This document shows, piece by piece, positions 1-7,515 of a stretch of 54,373 nucleotides of DNA (positions within the stretch are counted from its first letter, which is position 1; each line of letters begins with the position of its first letter). The notes under the pieces were generated by a model. The model saw only the letters and a list, made by a program, of their open reading frames with translations, made no database searches and was not told the origin of the DNA. The stretch is from an uncultured Coriobacteriaceae bacterium (lineage in GTDB: Bacteria; Actinomycetota; Coriobacteriia; Coriobacteriales; Atopobiaceae): positions 1 through 54,373 of the forward strand of contig CADAQM010000023.1 of the NCBI GenBank assembly GCA_902790135.1, read 5' to 3'. Position numbers and translations under genes: made by a program.

Positions 1-99
1 ACGGTCTCCCGGTGCGTATACGCCCGTCTCGATGTCACGGCGAAGCTTGTCTGCAAGCTCGCTGTAGAGGGGGTTGCTGCTGGGCGTATCGCTGCTCAT
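1..99 (-). CDS. GntR-family transcriptional regulator, N-terminal fragment
   Basis: The 33 visible codons, read leftward off the window edge, give a short polar leader followed by LYSELADKLRRDIETGVYAPGDR. This is the characteristic start of a GntR winged helix (first helix, then the G-x-Y-xx-GD turn). The ATG lies at 97-99 with an AAGGA Shine-Dalgarno just upstream. It is transcribed divergently from the SIS deglycase, and the shared region carries several TACAAGT half-sites that it probably binds. The effector-binding domain is outside the window, so HutC or another subfamily cannot be assigned. Confidence 0.8.
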   Translation of the reverse strand, partial: MSSDTPSSNPLYSELADKLRRDIETGVYAPGDR

Positions 100-125
100 A
101 ACGTGTTCCTTTGTGTCTTATCTTG

Positions 126-141
126 CTTGTACGCATACAAG
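126..141. promoter_or_regulatory. Inverted repeat CTTGTA-N4-TACAAG, candidate GntR operator
   Basis: A 6-bp perfect inverted repeat with a 4-nt spacer lies 27 bp upstream of the GntR start codon, where an autoregulatory operator would be expected. The half-site recurs in the deglycase promoter and the PTS promoter. Confidence 0.55.
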
Positions 142-279
142 TATACACGACTCTGGACAATTGTTGAAACTTGCATTCGTCGCTCGGTAAAAGGTGAGAT
201 AGCTGCTCAAGTACAGGTTGAAACAAGACGATTGACCAAGGTCGAAAAGCTATATATGGAGACCCTTCACAGTTTCGTC

Positions 280-332
280 ATACAAGTTGTATCCTACTTG
301 TATTTAACTTGTTCGTATGTTAAGATACAAGT
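280..332 (+). promoter_or_regulatory. Promoter and operators of the deglycase transcript
   Basis: TTGTAT (298-303), a 17-nt spacer and TAAGAT (321-326) form a plausible sigma-70-type promoter. ACTTGTAT (296-303) and ATACAAGT (325-332) form an inverted pair that overlaps both promoter boxes, and a further TACAA-G-TTGTA palindrome sits at 281-291. Binding of the divergent GntR protein here would block RNA polymerase. The role is inferred from position and recurrence. Confidence 0.6.
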
Positions 333-368
333 AAAGGACAGGCGAACGTCCAACCAGAAGGAGATGCC

Positions 369-1361
369 ATGAAGCTCGTGCAGGAAGTCAAACAGGTCAT
401 CGCGCAGGTGCTCGACGAAAAAGAGGCGCTTGGCGGACTCGCCAACGTCGTGTGGGTGGCGGCAGGCGGTTCCAACGGGGGCAACTATCCCGCACAGTAC
501 TTCATGGAGCACGAGGCCACTGCGCTGACCAGCCATGCCTATACGTCCAACGAGTTCGTGCGCATCACGCCCAAGTTCGTGGGAAAGAACACCCTTGCCG
601 TGGTCGTCTCCATGCGTGGCACTGCCGAGACCATCGAAGCCGCCCGCGTGGCCAAGCAGCTTGGCGCGGCGACCATCGCCGTTTACGTCGACGAGTCGGA
701 GCTCACGGAGGTCTGCGACTACAAGATTCGCTACGACAGCCTCGCAGTGGATGAGAGTGACATGTCGCGCACCAACAGCGCAGTCGTGCTGGCGCTCGCC
801 CTGGAGCTCGTTCACCAGACCGAGGGCTATGAGCACTACGATGACGCCATGGGCTGCTTCGACATCATCGACCCCATCTACCGCAAGGCAGTTGCCTACT
901 GCACGCCTCTCGCTCGCGAGTGGGCCGAGCTCAACGCAGACAAGCCGACCATCAACGTGATGGGTTCCGGCCCGGCCTTCGGCGCCGCGTACGTCTTCTC
1001 CATCTGCAACGTTCAGGAGATGCTCCAGATCGACTCCGTGACCACCAACTGCTGCGAGTTCTTCCATGGGCCCTTTGAGGTCCTGGACAAGCGCACGAGC
1101 GTCTTTCTGCTGGTCAGCGTGGGGCGCAGCCGTGCCAACGACGAGCGTGCCATCAGCTTCCTCGACACCTACGGTGGCAGGCGCGTGTACCTGCTCGACG
1201 CGAAGGAGATCGGCCTCAACGACCTCCCCGACACGGTGAGCGAGTACTTCAACCACCTGATCTTCTCGCCCATCCTCAACAACGTGTACATGCGCGCACT
1301 CTCCGCCGTCACGCACAAGGACTACATGACCCGCCGCTACATGTGGAAGGTTCAGTACTAG
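369..1361 (+). CDS. SIS-domain sugar-amine 6-phosphate deglycase (FrlB/GfrF-like)
   Basis: A 330-residue SIS (sugar isomerase) family protein. It has the glycine/serine-rich phosphosugar loop near residues 33-38 (AGGSNGG), a second SIS element (VVSMRGTAETIEAA), and the C-terminal RRYMWKVQY ending typical of FrlB-type deglycases. These cytosolic enzymes split phosphorylated Amadori compounds such as fructoselysine-6-P or glucoselysine-6-P into hexose-6-P and the amine. AAGGAG lies 6 nt before the ATG. The mannose-type PTS downstream and a second deglycase match the layout of gfr-type operons. The exact amine substrate cannot be read from sequence; a generic phosphosugar isomerase is the alternative. 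Confidence 0.75.
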   Translation: MKLVQEVKQVIAQVLDEKEALGGLANVVWVAAGGSNGGNYPAQYFMEHEATALTSHAYTSNEFVRITPKFVGKNTLAVVVSMRGTAETIEAARVAKQLGAATIAVYVDESELTEVCDYKIRYDSLAVDESDMSRTNSAVVLALALELVHQTEGYEHYDDAMGCFDIIDPIYRKAVAYCTPLAREWAELNADKPTINVMGSGPAFGAAYVFSICNVQEMLQIDSVTTNCCEFFHGPFEVLDKRTSVFLLVSVGRSRANDERAISFLDTYGGRRVYLLDAKEIGLNDLPDTVSEYFNHLIFSPILNNVYMRALSAVTHKDYMTRRYMWKVQY

Positions 1362-1373
1362 TGCGATGACAGG

Positions 1374-2426
1374 ATGGTAGGCAGGCTGAGACGGCAGGTG
1401 GTCGACATGGATCGGCGCGTGCGTGGCGTGCTGTTGCTGTTGTGTGCGGGGGCGCTCTGGGGATTCAACGGCTTGTACGTACAAGTACTGGTGCAAGCGG
1501 GGATGGGGCCTCTCTCCATCGTGTTCGTCCGCCACCTCTGCGCGCTCGTGGTGCTGGGGCCTGCCGTCTCGGCTGCCTCGGCGCGGGCACGAGGCAACGT
1601 GCTCGCCCTGCGGCCAGAGCACATTGCGTGCTGCGTGGGCATGGGGCTCCTCTCGAACGCCCTTGGCGGGGTGCTCTCCGCCTACGCCATCTCTCGGGTC
1701 GGCGTCTCTACCACGACGGTGCTGCTGTACACCGCACCGGTCTTCGGGTGCCTCATGTCCTGGCGCCTGTACGGAGAGGCGCTCACCCGGCAGAAGCTGG
1801 GGGCCATCGCGTGCAACTTCGTCGGCGTGGTGCTGGTGGTCTCTGCGGGCGGCGGATTTGCGGCAGGTGGATCCAGCCTGACGGGACTCGCGGCGGGACT
1901 GGCCTACGGCTTCACGTATTCGCTGGTAGCAGTGCTCAGTAAGCCCGTCGTGGGCAACAGCCATCCCCTCGCCATCGTCTGCTACGGGTCACTCACCGCG
2001 GTGGTGGCCCTCGCCCTGCCCGCGCTGGGCTCAGGCGAGCTCGCCCTGGTGCTCCGGCCGGCGCCCGCCCTGGCATCGCTGCTCTATGGCGGCGTGTCGA
2101 CGGTGCTCGCCCACATCCTGTACCAACGGGGGATGGCGGGTGGTGTTGAGACGGCGCAGGTGGCGGTCATCACATCTGTCGAGGTGGCGGTATCGGCCTG
2201 CATCGGCGTACTGCTGCTGGGAGAGCCCTGTACGGTTGGCAAGCTCGCAGGGTTGGGATGCGTGCTTGGGTCGATCGCGATCATGAATGCCCATGCCAAG
2301 CCCGGTGAGGCATATGGTGTGCGCATGGTGCTCACGGCCGAGCAGCTGATCGGCTTCTATGGGACCCAGACCGACCTGGGTGGTGCCGTGAAGAGCGTTC
2401 GTCGGCACCGCGAAGATGCCCTGTGA
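1374..2426 (+). CDS. EamA/DMT-superfamily transporter
   Basis: Up to 350 residues with about ten hydrophobic segments arranged as two EamA repeats (first repeat from LLLLCAGALWGFNGLYV, second from LTGLAAGLAYGFTYSLV). This is the classical drug/metabolite transporter fold of the inner membrane. The ATG at 1374 follows the deglycase stop by 12 nt; the ATG at 1407 is an equally credible start that removes a short basic leader. About 45 polar residues trail the last membrane segment. Its place between the deglycase and the PTS genes suggests export of an amine or amino acid released by deglycation, but this is inference. Confidence 0.75.
   Translation: MVGRLRRQVVDMDRRVRGVLLLLCAGALWGFNGLYVQVLVQAGMGPLSIVFVRHLCALVVLGPAVSAASARARGNVLALRPEHIACCVGMGLLSNALGGVLSAYAISRVGVSTTTVLLYTAPVFGCLMSWRLYGEALTRQKLGAIACNFVGVVLVVSAGGGFAAGGSSLTGLAAGLAYGFTYSLVAVLSKPVVGNSHPLAIVCYGSLTAVVALALPALGSGELALVLRPAPALASLLYGGVSTVLAHILYQRGMAGGVETAQVAVITSVEVAVSACIGVLLLGEPCTVGKLAGLGCVLGSIAIMNAHAKPGEAYGVRMVLTAEQLIGFYGTQTDLGGAVKSVRRHREDAL
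1472..1485. promoter_or_regulatory. Perfect 14-bp palindrome CTTGTACGTACAAG inside the EamA gene
   Basis: This palindrome uses the same CTTGTA/TACAAG half-sites as the intergenic operators, here fully symmetrical and located about 100 bp into the coding sequence. It could be a downstream GntR operator (roadblock or looping site). Chance within coding sequence is possible, since the codons read Leu-Tyr-Val-Gln. Confidence 0.35.
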
Positions 2427-2473
2427 TGTACTTGGCCGCAAGCGGTTGTATATGGACGGTAAGTGGTTGTTTC

Positions 2474-2533
2474 TAACTTGTACTATCTTGTAATCAACTT
2501 GTATGGTATAAAGGATACAAGCAAGATACAAGT
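2474..2533 (+). promoter_or_regulatory. Promoter/operator region of the mannose-family PTS operon
   Basis: The region holds at least four ACTTGTA/TACAAG half-sites. ACTTGTAT (2497-2504) and ATACAAGT (2526-2533) repeat the pair upstream of the deglycase with the same 29-bp start-to-start distance, and AAGATACAAGTA is shared by both promoters. TTGTAT-N17-CAAGAT, or the TATAAA at 2507-2512, could serve as promoter elements. Co-regulation with the deglycase by the divergent GntR protein is the simplest reading. Confidence 0.55.
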
Positions 2534-2556
2534 ACGGAAGCGAAAGGAGCAGGCAA

Positions 2557-2979
2557 GTGAGGCACGTGATCCTAGCATCACATGGAAATCTGGCAAGGGG
2601 GATGGCCGACACCATCGGCATGATCGTCGGCGAGGTGGACAACCTCTCCACCTTCGTGCTCGAGCGCGACGACATGGACCCCATCTCCAACCAGGTGCGC
2701 AGGGAGCTCGATGGCTTCGATCCGGCCGACGAGGTCATCATCTGCACGGACATGGTCGGGTCGAGTGTCAACAACGACATGGTGGGGCTCCTGGGGGACT
2801 ACCCCAACGTCACGCTGATCAGCGGCATGAACCTCCCGCTGGTCATCACGCTCGCGATGGACGAGGGGCCCTCCACGGACGAGGAGCTCTCCGACATCAT
2901 CGCCCTGGCCGCTGAGGGAATCAAGAACTGCAGTCTTGCCCTGCGCATGCAGGACGAAGAGGAGGAGGACGACCTATGA
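2557..2979 (+). CDS. PTS mannose-family EIIA component
   Basis: A 140-residue cytosolic EIIA of the mannose/fructose/sorbose family. The N-terminus MRHVILASHGNLARGM carries the phospho-accepting His9 in the usual beta-strand/SHG context, and ICTDMVGSSVNN corresponds to the conserved DLxGGS-like loop. The start is GTG, chosen because AAAGGAGC lies directly upstream and His9 then falls at the standard position. The acidic tail (EEEEDDL) overlaps the EIIB start by 4 bp, indicating translational coupling. It takes phosphate from HPr and passes it to EIIB. Confidence 0.88.
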   Translation: MRHVILASHGNLARGMADTIGMIVGEVDNLSTFVLERDDMDPISNQVRRELDGFDPADEVIICTDMVGSSVNNDMVGLLGDYPNVTLISGMNLPLVITLAMDEGPSTDEELSDIIALAAEGIKNCSLALRMQDEEEEDDL

Positions 2980-3443
2980 TCAAGCTTGTACGCCTCGACT
3001 ACCGCCTGCTTCACGGACAGGTATGCTTCACCTGGGTTCAGCACGTCAGCGCCAACCGCGTCATCATCGTGGACGACGCCAGCGCAAACGACGACCTCAA
3101 GAAGAGCGCCCTCAAGCTCGCCAAGCCCCAGGGCGTGCGCCTGAACGTCTTCACGCTCGAGCAGATCATGGCCAGGATGCCCAAGGTCAAGCAGCTCAAA
3201 GAGAACATCATCATGATCTTCGGCAACGTGCACGACCTGGCGACCTTCGCCCAGGCCCACCCGGAGATCTCCGAGGTCAACTACGGCGCCACGGCCAACC
3301 GCGCGGGCGCCACGCAGGTCGACCAGTCCGTCTTCCTGCTGCCCTCCGAGATCGAGGACACGCGCGCCATCCTGGCCGCGGGCGTGAAGATCTACAGCCA
3401 GCAGACGCCGGGCCACACCCGCACCGACATCACGAGCATCTAG
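2976..3443 (+). CDS. PTS mannose-family EIIB component
   Basis: A 155-residue EIIB of the mannose family. The opening RLDYRLLHGQV contains the phosphorylated His13, and VIIVDDASANDD follows as in the family. Length is normal (about 160). It overlaps EIIA through ATGA and transfers phosphate from EIIA to the sugar bound by EIIC/EIID. Substrate is probably the glycated amine that the neighbouring deglycase processes (inferred from context). Confidence 0.88.
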   Translation: MIKLVRLDYRLLHGQVCFTWVQHVSANRVIIVDDASANDDLKKSALKLAKPQGVRLNVFTLEQIMARMPKVKQLKENIIMIFGNVHDLATFAQAHPEISEVNYGATANRAGATQVDQSVFLLPSEIEDTRAILAAGVKIYSQQTPGHTRTDITSI

Positions 3444-3490
3444 GCTCGCGGGACGGCCGAGCCCGTCCAAACCTCCCATATCACCCATTC

Positions 3491-3525
3491 GGCTGCGGCC
3501 CGGAAAGGGCCCGCCGGCCGCAGCC
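3491..3525 (+). other. Intergenic RNA hairpin between EIIB and EIIC genes
   Basis: A 10-bp perfect inverted repeat, GGCTGCGGCC (3491-3500) and GGCCGCAGCC (3516-3525), with a 15-nt loop and no T-run. It sits in a 150-bp gap inside an otherwise tight operon, so it is more likely an mRNA processing or stability element, or a partial attenuator, than a full terminator. Confidence 0.55.
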
Positions 3526-3593
3526 AGGGACAGCTTTGTCAAAAACGCACGTCAGACAGGTATTTCGTCAGTTTTGAAAGGAGCATTGAGGCT

Positions 3594-4397
3594 ATGAACT
3601 CCATCGGAATGGCAGTGCTCATCGGTCTGGTCGCGGTCTTCGCGATGCTCGACTCGCGCCTGCTCGGTCGCCTCAACTTCGAGCAGCCGCTCGTCACGTC
3701 CGCCATCGTCGGCCTCCTGCTGGGCAACCCCGCGGCAGGCCTCGCGTCCGGAGCCACCATCGAGCTCATGAGCATGGGCCTCGTGCAGGTCGGTGCCGCA
3801 ACCCCGCCCGACATGGTCATGGGCGGCATCATCGCCACGAGCTTCGCGATCCTCACCGGATCCGACCCCGAGACCGCCGTCGCAATCGCCATCCCCATCG
3901 CCGTGCTCGGCCAGCTGCTGGGCGTGACCTTCCGCACCATCATCGCCGCCCTCGGTCACCGCGCCGACGCCGCCATCGAGAAGGGCAACTTCCGCGAGGC
4001 CACCAACTACCACATCGTGTGGGGCACCATCCTGTACTCCACCATGTACTTCATCCCCGTGTTCCTGGCCATCTACCTGGGCACCGACTTCGTGCAGGGC
4101 ATCGTCGACGCCGTCCCCGCATGGTTCACCAACGGCCTCAACTTTGCCGCCAAGCTGCTGACCGCCTACGGACTCTCGCTGCTGCTGTCCATGATGGCCA
4201 GCAAGGGCATGATGGTCTTCTTCCTGCTGGGCTTCTTCGGCTGCGCCTACCTGGGGCTCGACGTCACCGGCATCTCGATCTTCGGCGTGCTGCTGGCCCT
4301 CATCCTCATGAGCGTCAAGTACCAGGGCGGCACCGCCGCCACCGCCGCCGCCGGCATTGACGACGACTACGATCCCCTCGAAGACGACGAGCTGTAA
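3594..4397 (+). CDS. PTS mannose-family EIIC component
   Basis: A 267-residue polytopic membrane protein. The motif around LNFEQPLVTSAIVGLLLGN near residues 25-45 and the GATIELMSMGLVQVGAATPPD loop are hallmarks of sorbose/mannose-family EIIC. GAAAGGAG precedes the ATG. With EIID it forms the sugar-conducting channel. Length is normal and no damage is visible. Confidence 0.88.
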   Translation: MNSIGMAVLIGLVAVFAMLDSRLLGRLNFEQPLVTSAIVGLLLGNPAAGLASGATIELMSMGLVQVGAATPPDMVMGGIIATSFAILTGSDPETAVAIAIPIAVLGQLLGVTFRTIIAALGHRADAAIEKGNFREATNYHIVWGTILYSTMYFIPVFLAIYLGTDFVQGIVDAVPAWFTNGLNFAAKLLTAYGLSLLLSMMASKGMMVFFLLGFFGCAYLGLDVTGISIFGVLLALILMSVKYQGGTAATAAAGIDDDYDPLEDDEL

Positions 4398-4410
4398 GGG
4401 AGGCTGCGAA

Positions 4411-5247
4411 ATGTCTGAGAACACCACCGCCATCCAGGTCTCACCCAACAAGCGTTACTCCCAGTACTTCTGGCGGAGCTGGGCCATCCAGGACTCCTGG
4501 AACTACGAGCGCCAGATGAACATGGGCTTCCTCTACGGCATCGCCCCCACCATCGACCGCCTCTACCCCGACGAGAACGACCCCGAGCAGGTCGCCAAGC
4601 GCAAGGAAGCCTACGAGCGCCACATGGCCTTCTACAACTGCACCCCGCAGACCAGCGCCTTCGTCCTCGGCCTCGCCTCCTCGATGGAGGAGGAGTACGC
4701 CCGCGATCCCGAGAACTTCGACCCCGAGACCATCAACGCGGTCAAGACCTCGCTCATGGGCCCGCTCTCCGGTATCGGCGACTCGTTCTTCCAGGGCACC
4801 ATCCGCACCATCGCCTTCGGCCTGGGCACCGCGCTCGCCGCGCAGGGATCCATGCTCGGCCCCGTGCTCGCCATGGTCATCTCCGCCGTCTTCTCCATCC
4901 CCATCACCTGGTACGCCGGCAAGTTCGGCTACGAGATGGGCAACAGCTTCCTCGACCGCCTGCAGTCCGGCACCATGGAGAAGATCATGTACGCCTGCGG
5001 CATCGTCGGCCTCATGGCCATCGGCGGCATGGTCGCCACGCTGATCGGCATCACCACCCCGCTCACCTTCTCCGAGGGCACCGTCGTGCTCCAGGACATC
5101 CTCAACGGCATCGTCCCGATGATCCTCGACCTCGGTGCCGTCATGGGCATGTACTGGCTGGTCAAGCACAACGTCAAGACCAGCTGGCTGCTCCTGCTCT
5201 GCATCGTGGGCGGCATCGCCCTCAGCGCCCTGGGCATCCTCGCCTAG
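4411..5247 (+). CDS. PTS mannose-family EIID component
   Basis: A 278-residue membrane component. It has the N-terminal amphipathic region (YFWRSWAIQDSWNYERQMNMGFLYGIAP) and the central MGPLSGIGDSFFQGT motif diagnostic of EIID, then C-terminal membrane segments. The ATG at 4411 is chosen over upstream in-frame codons because GGGAGG lies 8-10 nt before it; it then starts 13 nt after the EIIC stop. It completes a four-protein mannose-type permease. Confidence 0.88.
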   Translation: MSENTTAIQVSPNKRYSQYFWRSWAIQDSWNYERQMNMGFLYGIAPTIDRLYPDENDPEQVAKRKEAYERHMAFYNCTPQTSAFVLGLASSMEEEYARDPENFDPETINAVKTSLMGPLSGIGDSFFQGTIRTIAFGLGTALAAQGSMLGPVLAMVISAVFSIPITWYAGKFGYEMGNSFLDRLQSGTMEKIMYACGIVGLMAIGGMVATLIGITTPLTFSEGTVVLQDILNGIVPMILDLGAVMGMYWLVKHNVKTSWLLLLCIVGGIALSALGILA

Positions 5248-5266
5248 CGCCTGACCCTTCCCTCCG

Positions 5267-5299
5267 GGGCTCCCGCCCCTTCCTTCCCGGCGGGAGCCC
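5267..5299 (+). other. Hairpin after EIID
   Basis: An 11-bp perfect inverted repeat, GGGCTCCCGCC (5267-5277) and GGCGGGAGCCC (5289-5299), separated by a pyrimidine loop. There is no T-tract, so it may protect the upstream mRNA or partly terminate before the second deglycase. Confidence 0.55.
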
Positions 5300-5387
5300 G
5301 CCCTTAGCACCCATCAATTGCCCCTTTGCGTCTCATGGCACAAGGGCCGAGGCGCAAGCAATGCAAACAAGAAAGGACTCGTGAACC

Positions 5388-6316
5388 ATGTCCCACCACA
5401 CCATCGACCTTGCCAACGTCAAGCAGATCGTCTCCGAGATCGTCGCCAGCCATGACATCAAGAGCGTCGCCTTCGTCGGCTGCGGCGCCTCCAGCTCCGA
5501 GCTCTACCCTGGCTACTACTTCCTGCGCGATTCCGCCAAGGTGCTCCGTCCGTTCCACTACACCGCGAGCGAGTTCAACCAGGACACGCCCTCCTGGGTT
5601 GACGAGACCGCGCTCGTGATCACCTGCTCGCTTGGCGGGACCACGCCCGAGACCATCGAGGCCAACCACACCGCCAAGACCCGCGGCGCCACCGTCGTGG
5701 CCGTGACCCACGCCGCCGGCTCCGCCCTCACCGAGGAGGCCGACTACTCCATCGTGCACGGCTTCGAGCTCAACTACGCCGCCAAGATCGAGAAGATGGG
5801 CTACGTGATCGCCCTGGCCGTCGAGGTCCTCAACCAGACCGAGGGCTACGAGAACTACGATGCCATGATCGACGGCTTCGACAAGATCTTCGACCTCGCC
5901 GAGACCGCTGCGCAGAGCGCCAAGGGTGGCGTGGCCAAGCAGTTTGCCGAGCAGTTCAAGGACGACGAGGTCGTCTACTACATGAGCTCCGGCGCCTCCC
6001 TCGACGTGGCCTACTCCAGCTCGATCTGCCTCATGATGGAGATGCAGTGGATCAACTCCGGCAGCTTCCACTCCGGCGAGTACTTCCACGGCCCCTTCGA
6101 GATCGCGCCCTCACCTTCCTGCAGCGCTTTGATGCCAAGGTCGCCGTGGTCGACGCGAAGGACTACGCGCTCTCTGGCGCCATCGACGGCAGCGTGGTGA
6201 CCTTCTTCAACCCGATGCTGCACACCGCCGTGTTCCGCACCTACGCCGAGGCCCTGGCCGACGCGCGCAGCCACCCGCTGACGGTCCGTCGCTACATGTG
6301 GAAGCTCGAGTACTAA
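5388..6316 (+). pseudogene. Second SIS-domain deglycase, disrupted by an internal out-of-frame deletion
   Basis: The first reading frame encodes a clean SIS deglycase from MSHHTIDLANVKQ to the conserved EYFHGPFEI near residue 240, then becomes nonsense. The true C-terminus resumes in another frame as ALTFLQRFDAKVAVVDAKDYALSG and ends RRYMWKLEY at 6316. Against the intact paralogue at 369-1361, about 22 residues between GPFE and the ALTFL block are missing at about 6105-6112. AAAGGA precedes the start. As written the gene cannot make a full enzyme; true decay and assembly collapse against the nearby paralogue are both possible. Confidence 0.75.
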
Positions 6317-6340
6317 TCCGATTCGCATAGTGCATGTGGG

Positions 6341-6380
6341 GGGGCGGACCGCTTTGGTGGCGGCCCGCCCCTTCTGTCTT
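6341..6380 (+). terminator. Rho-independent terminator of the PTS/deglycase operon
   Basis: GGGGCGG-A-CCGC, a 7-nt loop, then GCGG-C-CCGCCCC, followed by TTCTGTCTT. The stem has 11 GC-rich pairs with one internal mismatch. It lies directly after the second deglycase, although the HAD gene starts 12 nt later, so some read-through is likely. Confidence 0.7.
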
Positions 6381-6392
6381 GGAGGTCGAGAG

Positions 6393-7028
6393 ATGAAGGC
6401 AGTGCTGTTTGACATGGATGGGGTGCTGGCGGACACCGAAGGCTTCTACAACCGTCGCAGGGCGGCCTACCTAGCCGAGGTGCTGCCCGAATACGATGGG
6501 CCGTGGGACTTTGCGGGCTCCAACGACAAGGCCATATGGGAGACCATCGTCCCAGGCGACCCGGTCTTGCGCGAGCGCCTGCATGCTGGCTACGACGTGT
6601 ATCGTGCGGAGCATCCGGAAGACTATCGCACATTGGGCAACCCCGATGCGCTTGCGGTGTTTGCACAGATCAAAAGGGCTGGTCTCCTCGTGGGCATAGC
6701 GTCCTCGTCCGAGGTTCCCATGATCGAGCGCATGATGCGCGAGACTGGCCTGATTGACCTCGTGGACGCGTACACGAGTGGTCATGACGTGGCCCATCAC
6801 AAGCCGGCACCCGACGTGTACCTGGCCTGCATGGAGCGGTTGGGCGTTCGCCCGCGGGAGTGCGTGGTGGTGGAGGACTCACCGACGGGTATCGAAGCGG
6901 GATTGGCGGCAGGGGCGTATGTGGTGGCCCTTGCCCAGTACGTGGCGCCAGGGACCGATCAGAGCGCTGCCGACCTATGCATTTCGCGTCTGGCGGAACT
7001 TCCCAGGGAGTTGGGGCTTCCGTCGTGA
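6393..7028 (+). CDS. HAD-family sugar phosphatase / beta-phosphoglucomutase-like hydrolase
   Basis: A 211-residue HAD subfamily I protein. Motif I is DMDGVLADTE (nucleophile Asp8, acid/base Asp10), motif II is the Ser in IASSSEVP, and motifs III/IV are KPAPDVY and VVVEDSPTGIEAG. This is the pattern of PGM-like phosphatases acting on small sugar phosphates. The ATG at 6393 is chosen because GGAGG lies 7 nt upstream; an in-frame start further upstream would translate the terminator. It may clear hexose phosphates produced by the deglycases. The exact substrate is unknown. Confidence 0.8.
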   Translation: MKAVLFDMDGVLADTEGFYNRRRAAYLAEVLPEYDGPWDFAGSNDKAIWETIVPGDPVLRERLHAGYDVYRAEHPEDYRTLGNPDALAVFAQIKRAGLLVGIASSSEVPMIERMMRETGLIDLVDAYTSGHDVAHHKPAPDVYLACMERLGVRPRECVVVEDSPTGIEAGLAAGAYVVALAQYVAPGTDQSAADLCISRLAELPRELGLPS

Positions 7029-7054
7029 GCGGAGAACTATTTGCTTAAAAGATA

Positions 7055-7066
7055 GAACAAATGTTC
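7055..7066. promoter_or_regulatory. SOS (LexA)-box-like palindrome GAAC-AAAT-GTTC
   Basis: This matches the GAACN4GTTC consensus bound by LexA in Gram-positive bacteria and Actinomycetota. It is followed by AT-rich promoter-like sequence (TATATTGTGCTATACT). No convincing ORF follows in the next 150 bp, so the regulated gene is missing or not recognisable. Confidence 0.45.
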
Positions 7067-7197
7067 GTATATTGTGCTATACTGGCATCGTGACGAGCCA
7101 GTGCGGGTGGGTGCCGCAGCGCCCTTGGTCGAGTGTTCTCCCACGTCCCGCAAGATCCTCAACACATAGGCAAGGCGTGCGCATGTCTTGCGTTTGG

Positions 7198-7249
7198 CCC
7201 TCAGAGTGCAACTAATACTAGTTGCACTCTGAGGGAAACCTGCTACAGT
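7198..7249 (+). promoter_or_regulatory. hicAB operator (17-bp inverted repeat) overlapping the promoter
   Basis: CCCTCAGAGTGCAACTA (7198-7214) and its exact reverse complement (7219-7235) flank a 4-nt centre. The right arm covers the -35 box TTGCAC (7222-7227), which is 16 nt from TACAGT (7244-7249). GAGGAGG then precedes the hicA start. The layout is that of a toxin-antitoxin autorepression site, probably bound by HicB. Confidence 0.7.
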
Positions 7250-7260
7250 GAGGAGGAGCC

Positions 7261-7515
7261 ATGGGACAAAAGGAGAAGCTGATTGCTCGGCTGAGGTCAC
7301 ATCCGCACGACTTCACATTTGCTGAGGCGGAGAGGCTCTTGGGCCTTTTGGGGTTCGAACGGAGCAACAAGGGGGCGACGAGCGGATCGAGGGTGAGGTT
7401 TTGCTCGAGCGCATATGGCGTGCTCGACATGCATAGGCCCCACCCGGGAAACGTGCTTAAGCCCTACCAGGTGCGTCAACTCATCGAGACCTTGGAAAGG
7501 AAGGGGCTCATATGA
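7261..7515 (+). CDS. hicA: HicA-family mRNA interferase toxin
   Basis: An 84-residue protein of the HicA/YcfA type: a small double-stranded-RNA-binding-like fold with the first helix (KLIARLRSHPHDFTFAEAERLLGLLGF), a central strand pair, and the HxxHPGxxLKPYQVRQLIETLERKGL ending found in HicA. The catalytic His lies in the HRPHPGN segment. In the HicAB family the toxin cleaves mRNA and is neutralised by HicB. Its stop overlaps the hicB start by 4 bp, giving the toxin-first order usual for this family. Confidence 0.8.
   Translation: MGQKEKLIARLRSHPHDFTFAEAERLLGLLGFERSNKGATSGSRVRFCSSAYGVLDMHRPHPGNVLKPYQVRQLIETLERKGLI

Noticed and set aside
294..1964. A 556-residue minus-strand ORF
   Set aside because: Shadow of the deglycase and EamA genes, which have real domains and ribosome sites.
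5388..6316. Programmed ribosomal frameshift in the deglycase
   Set aside because: About 22 conserved residues are missing at the junction and no slippery heptamer is visible, so recoding cannot restore the protein.
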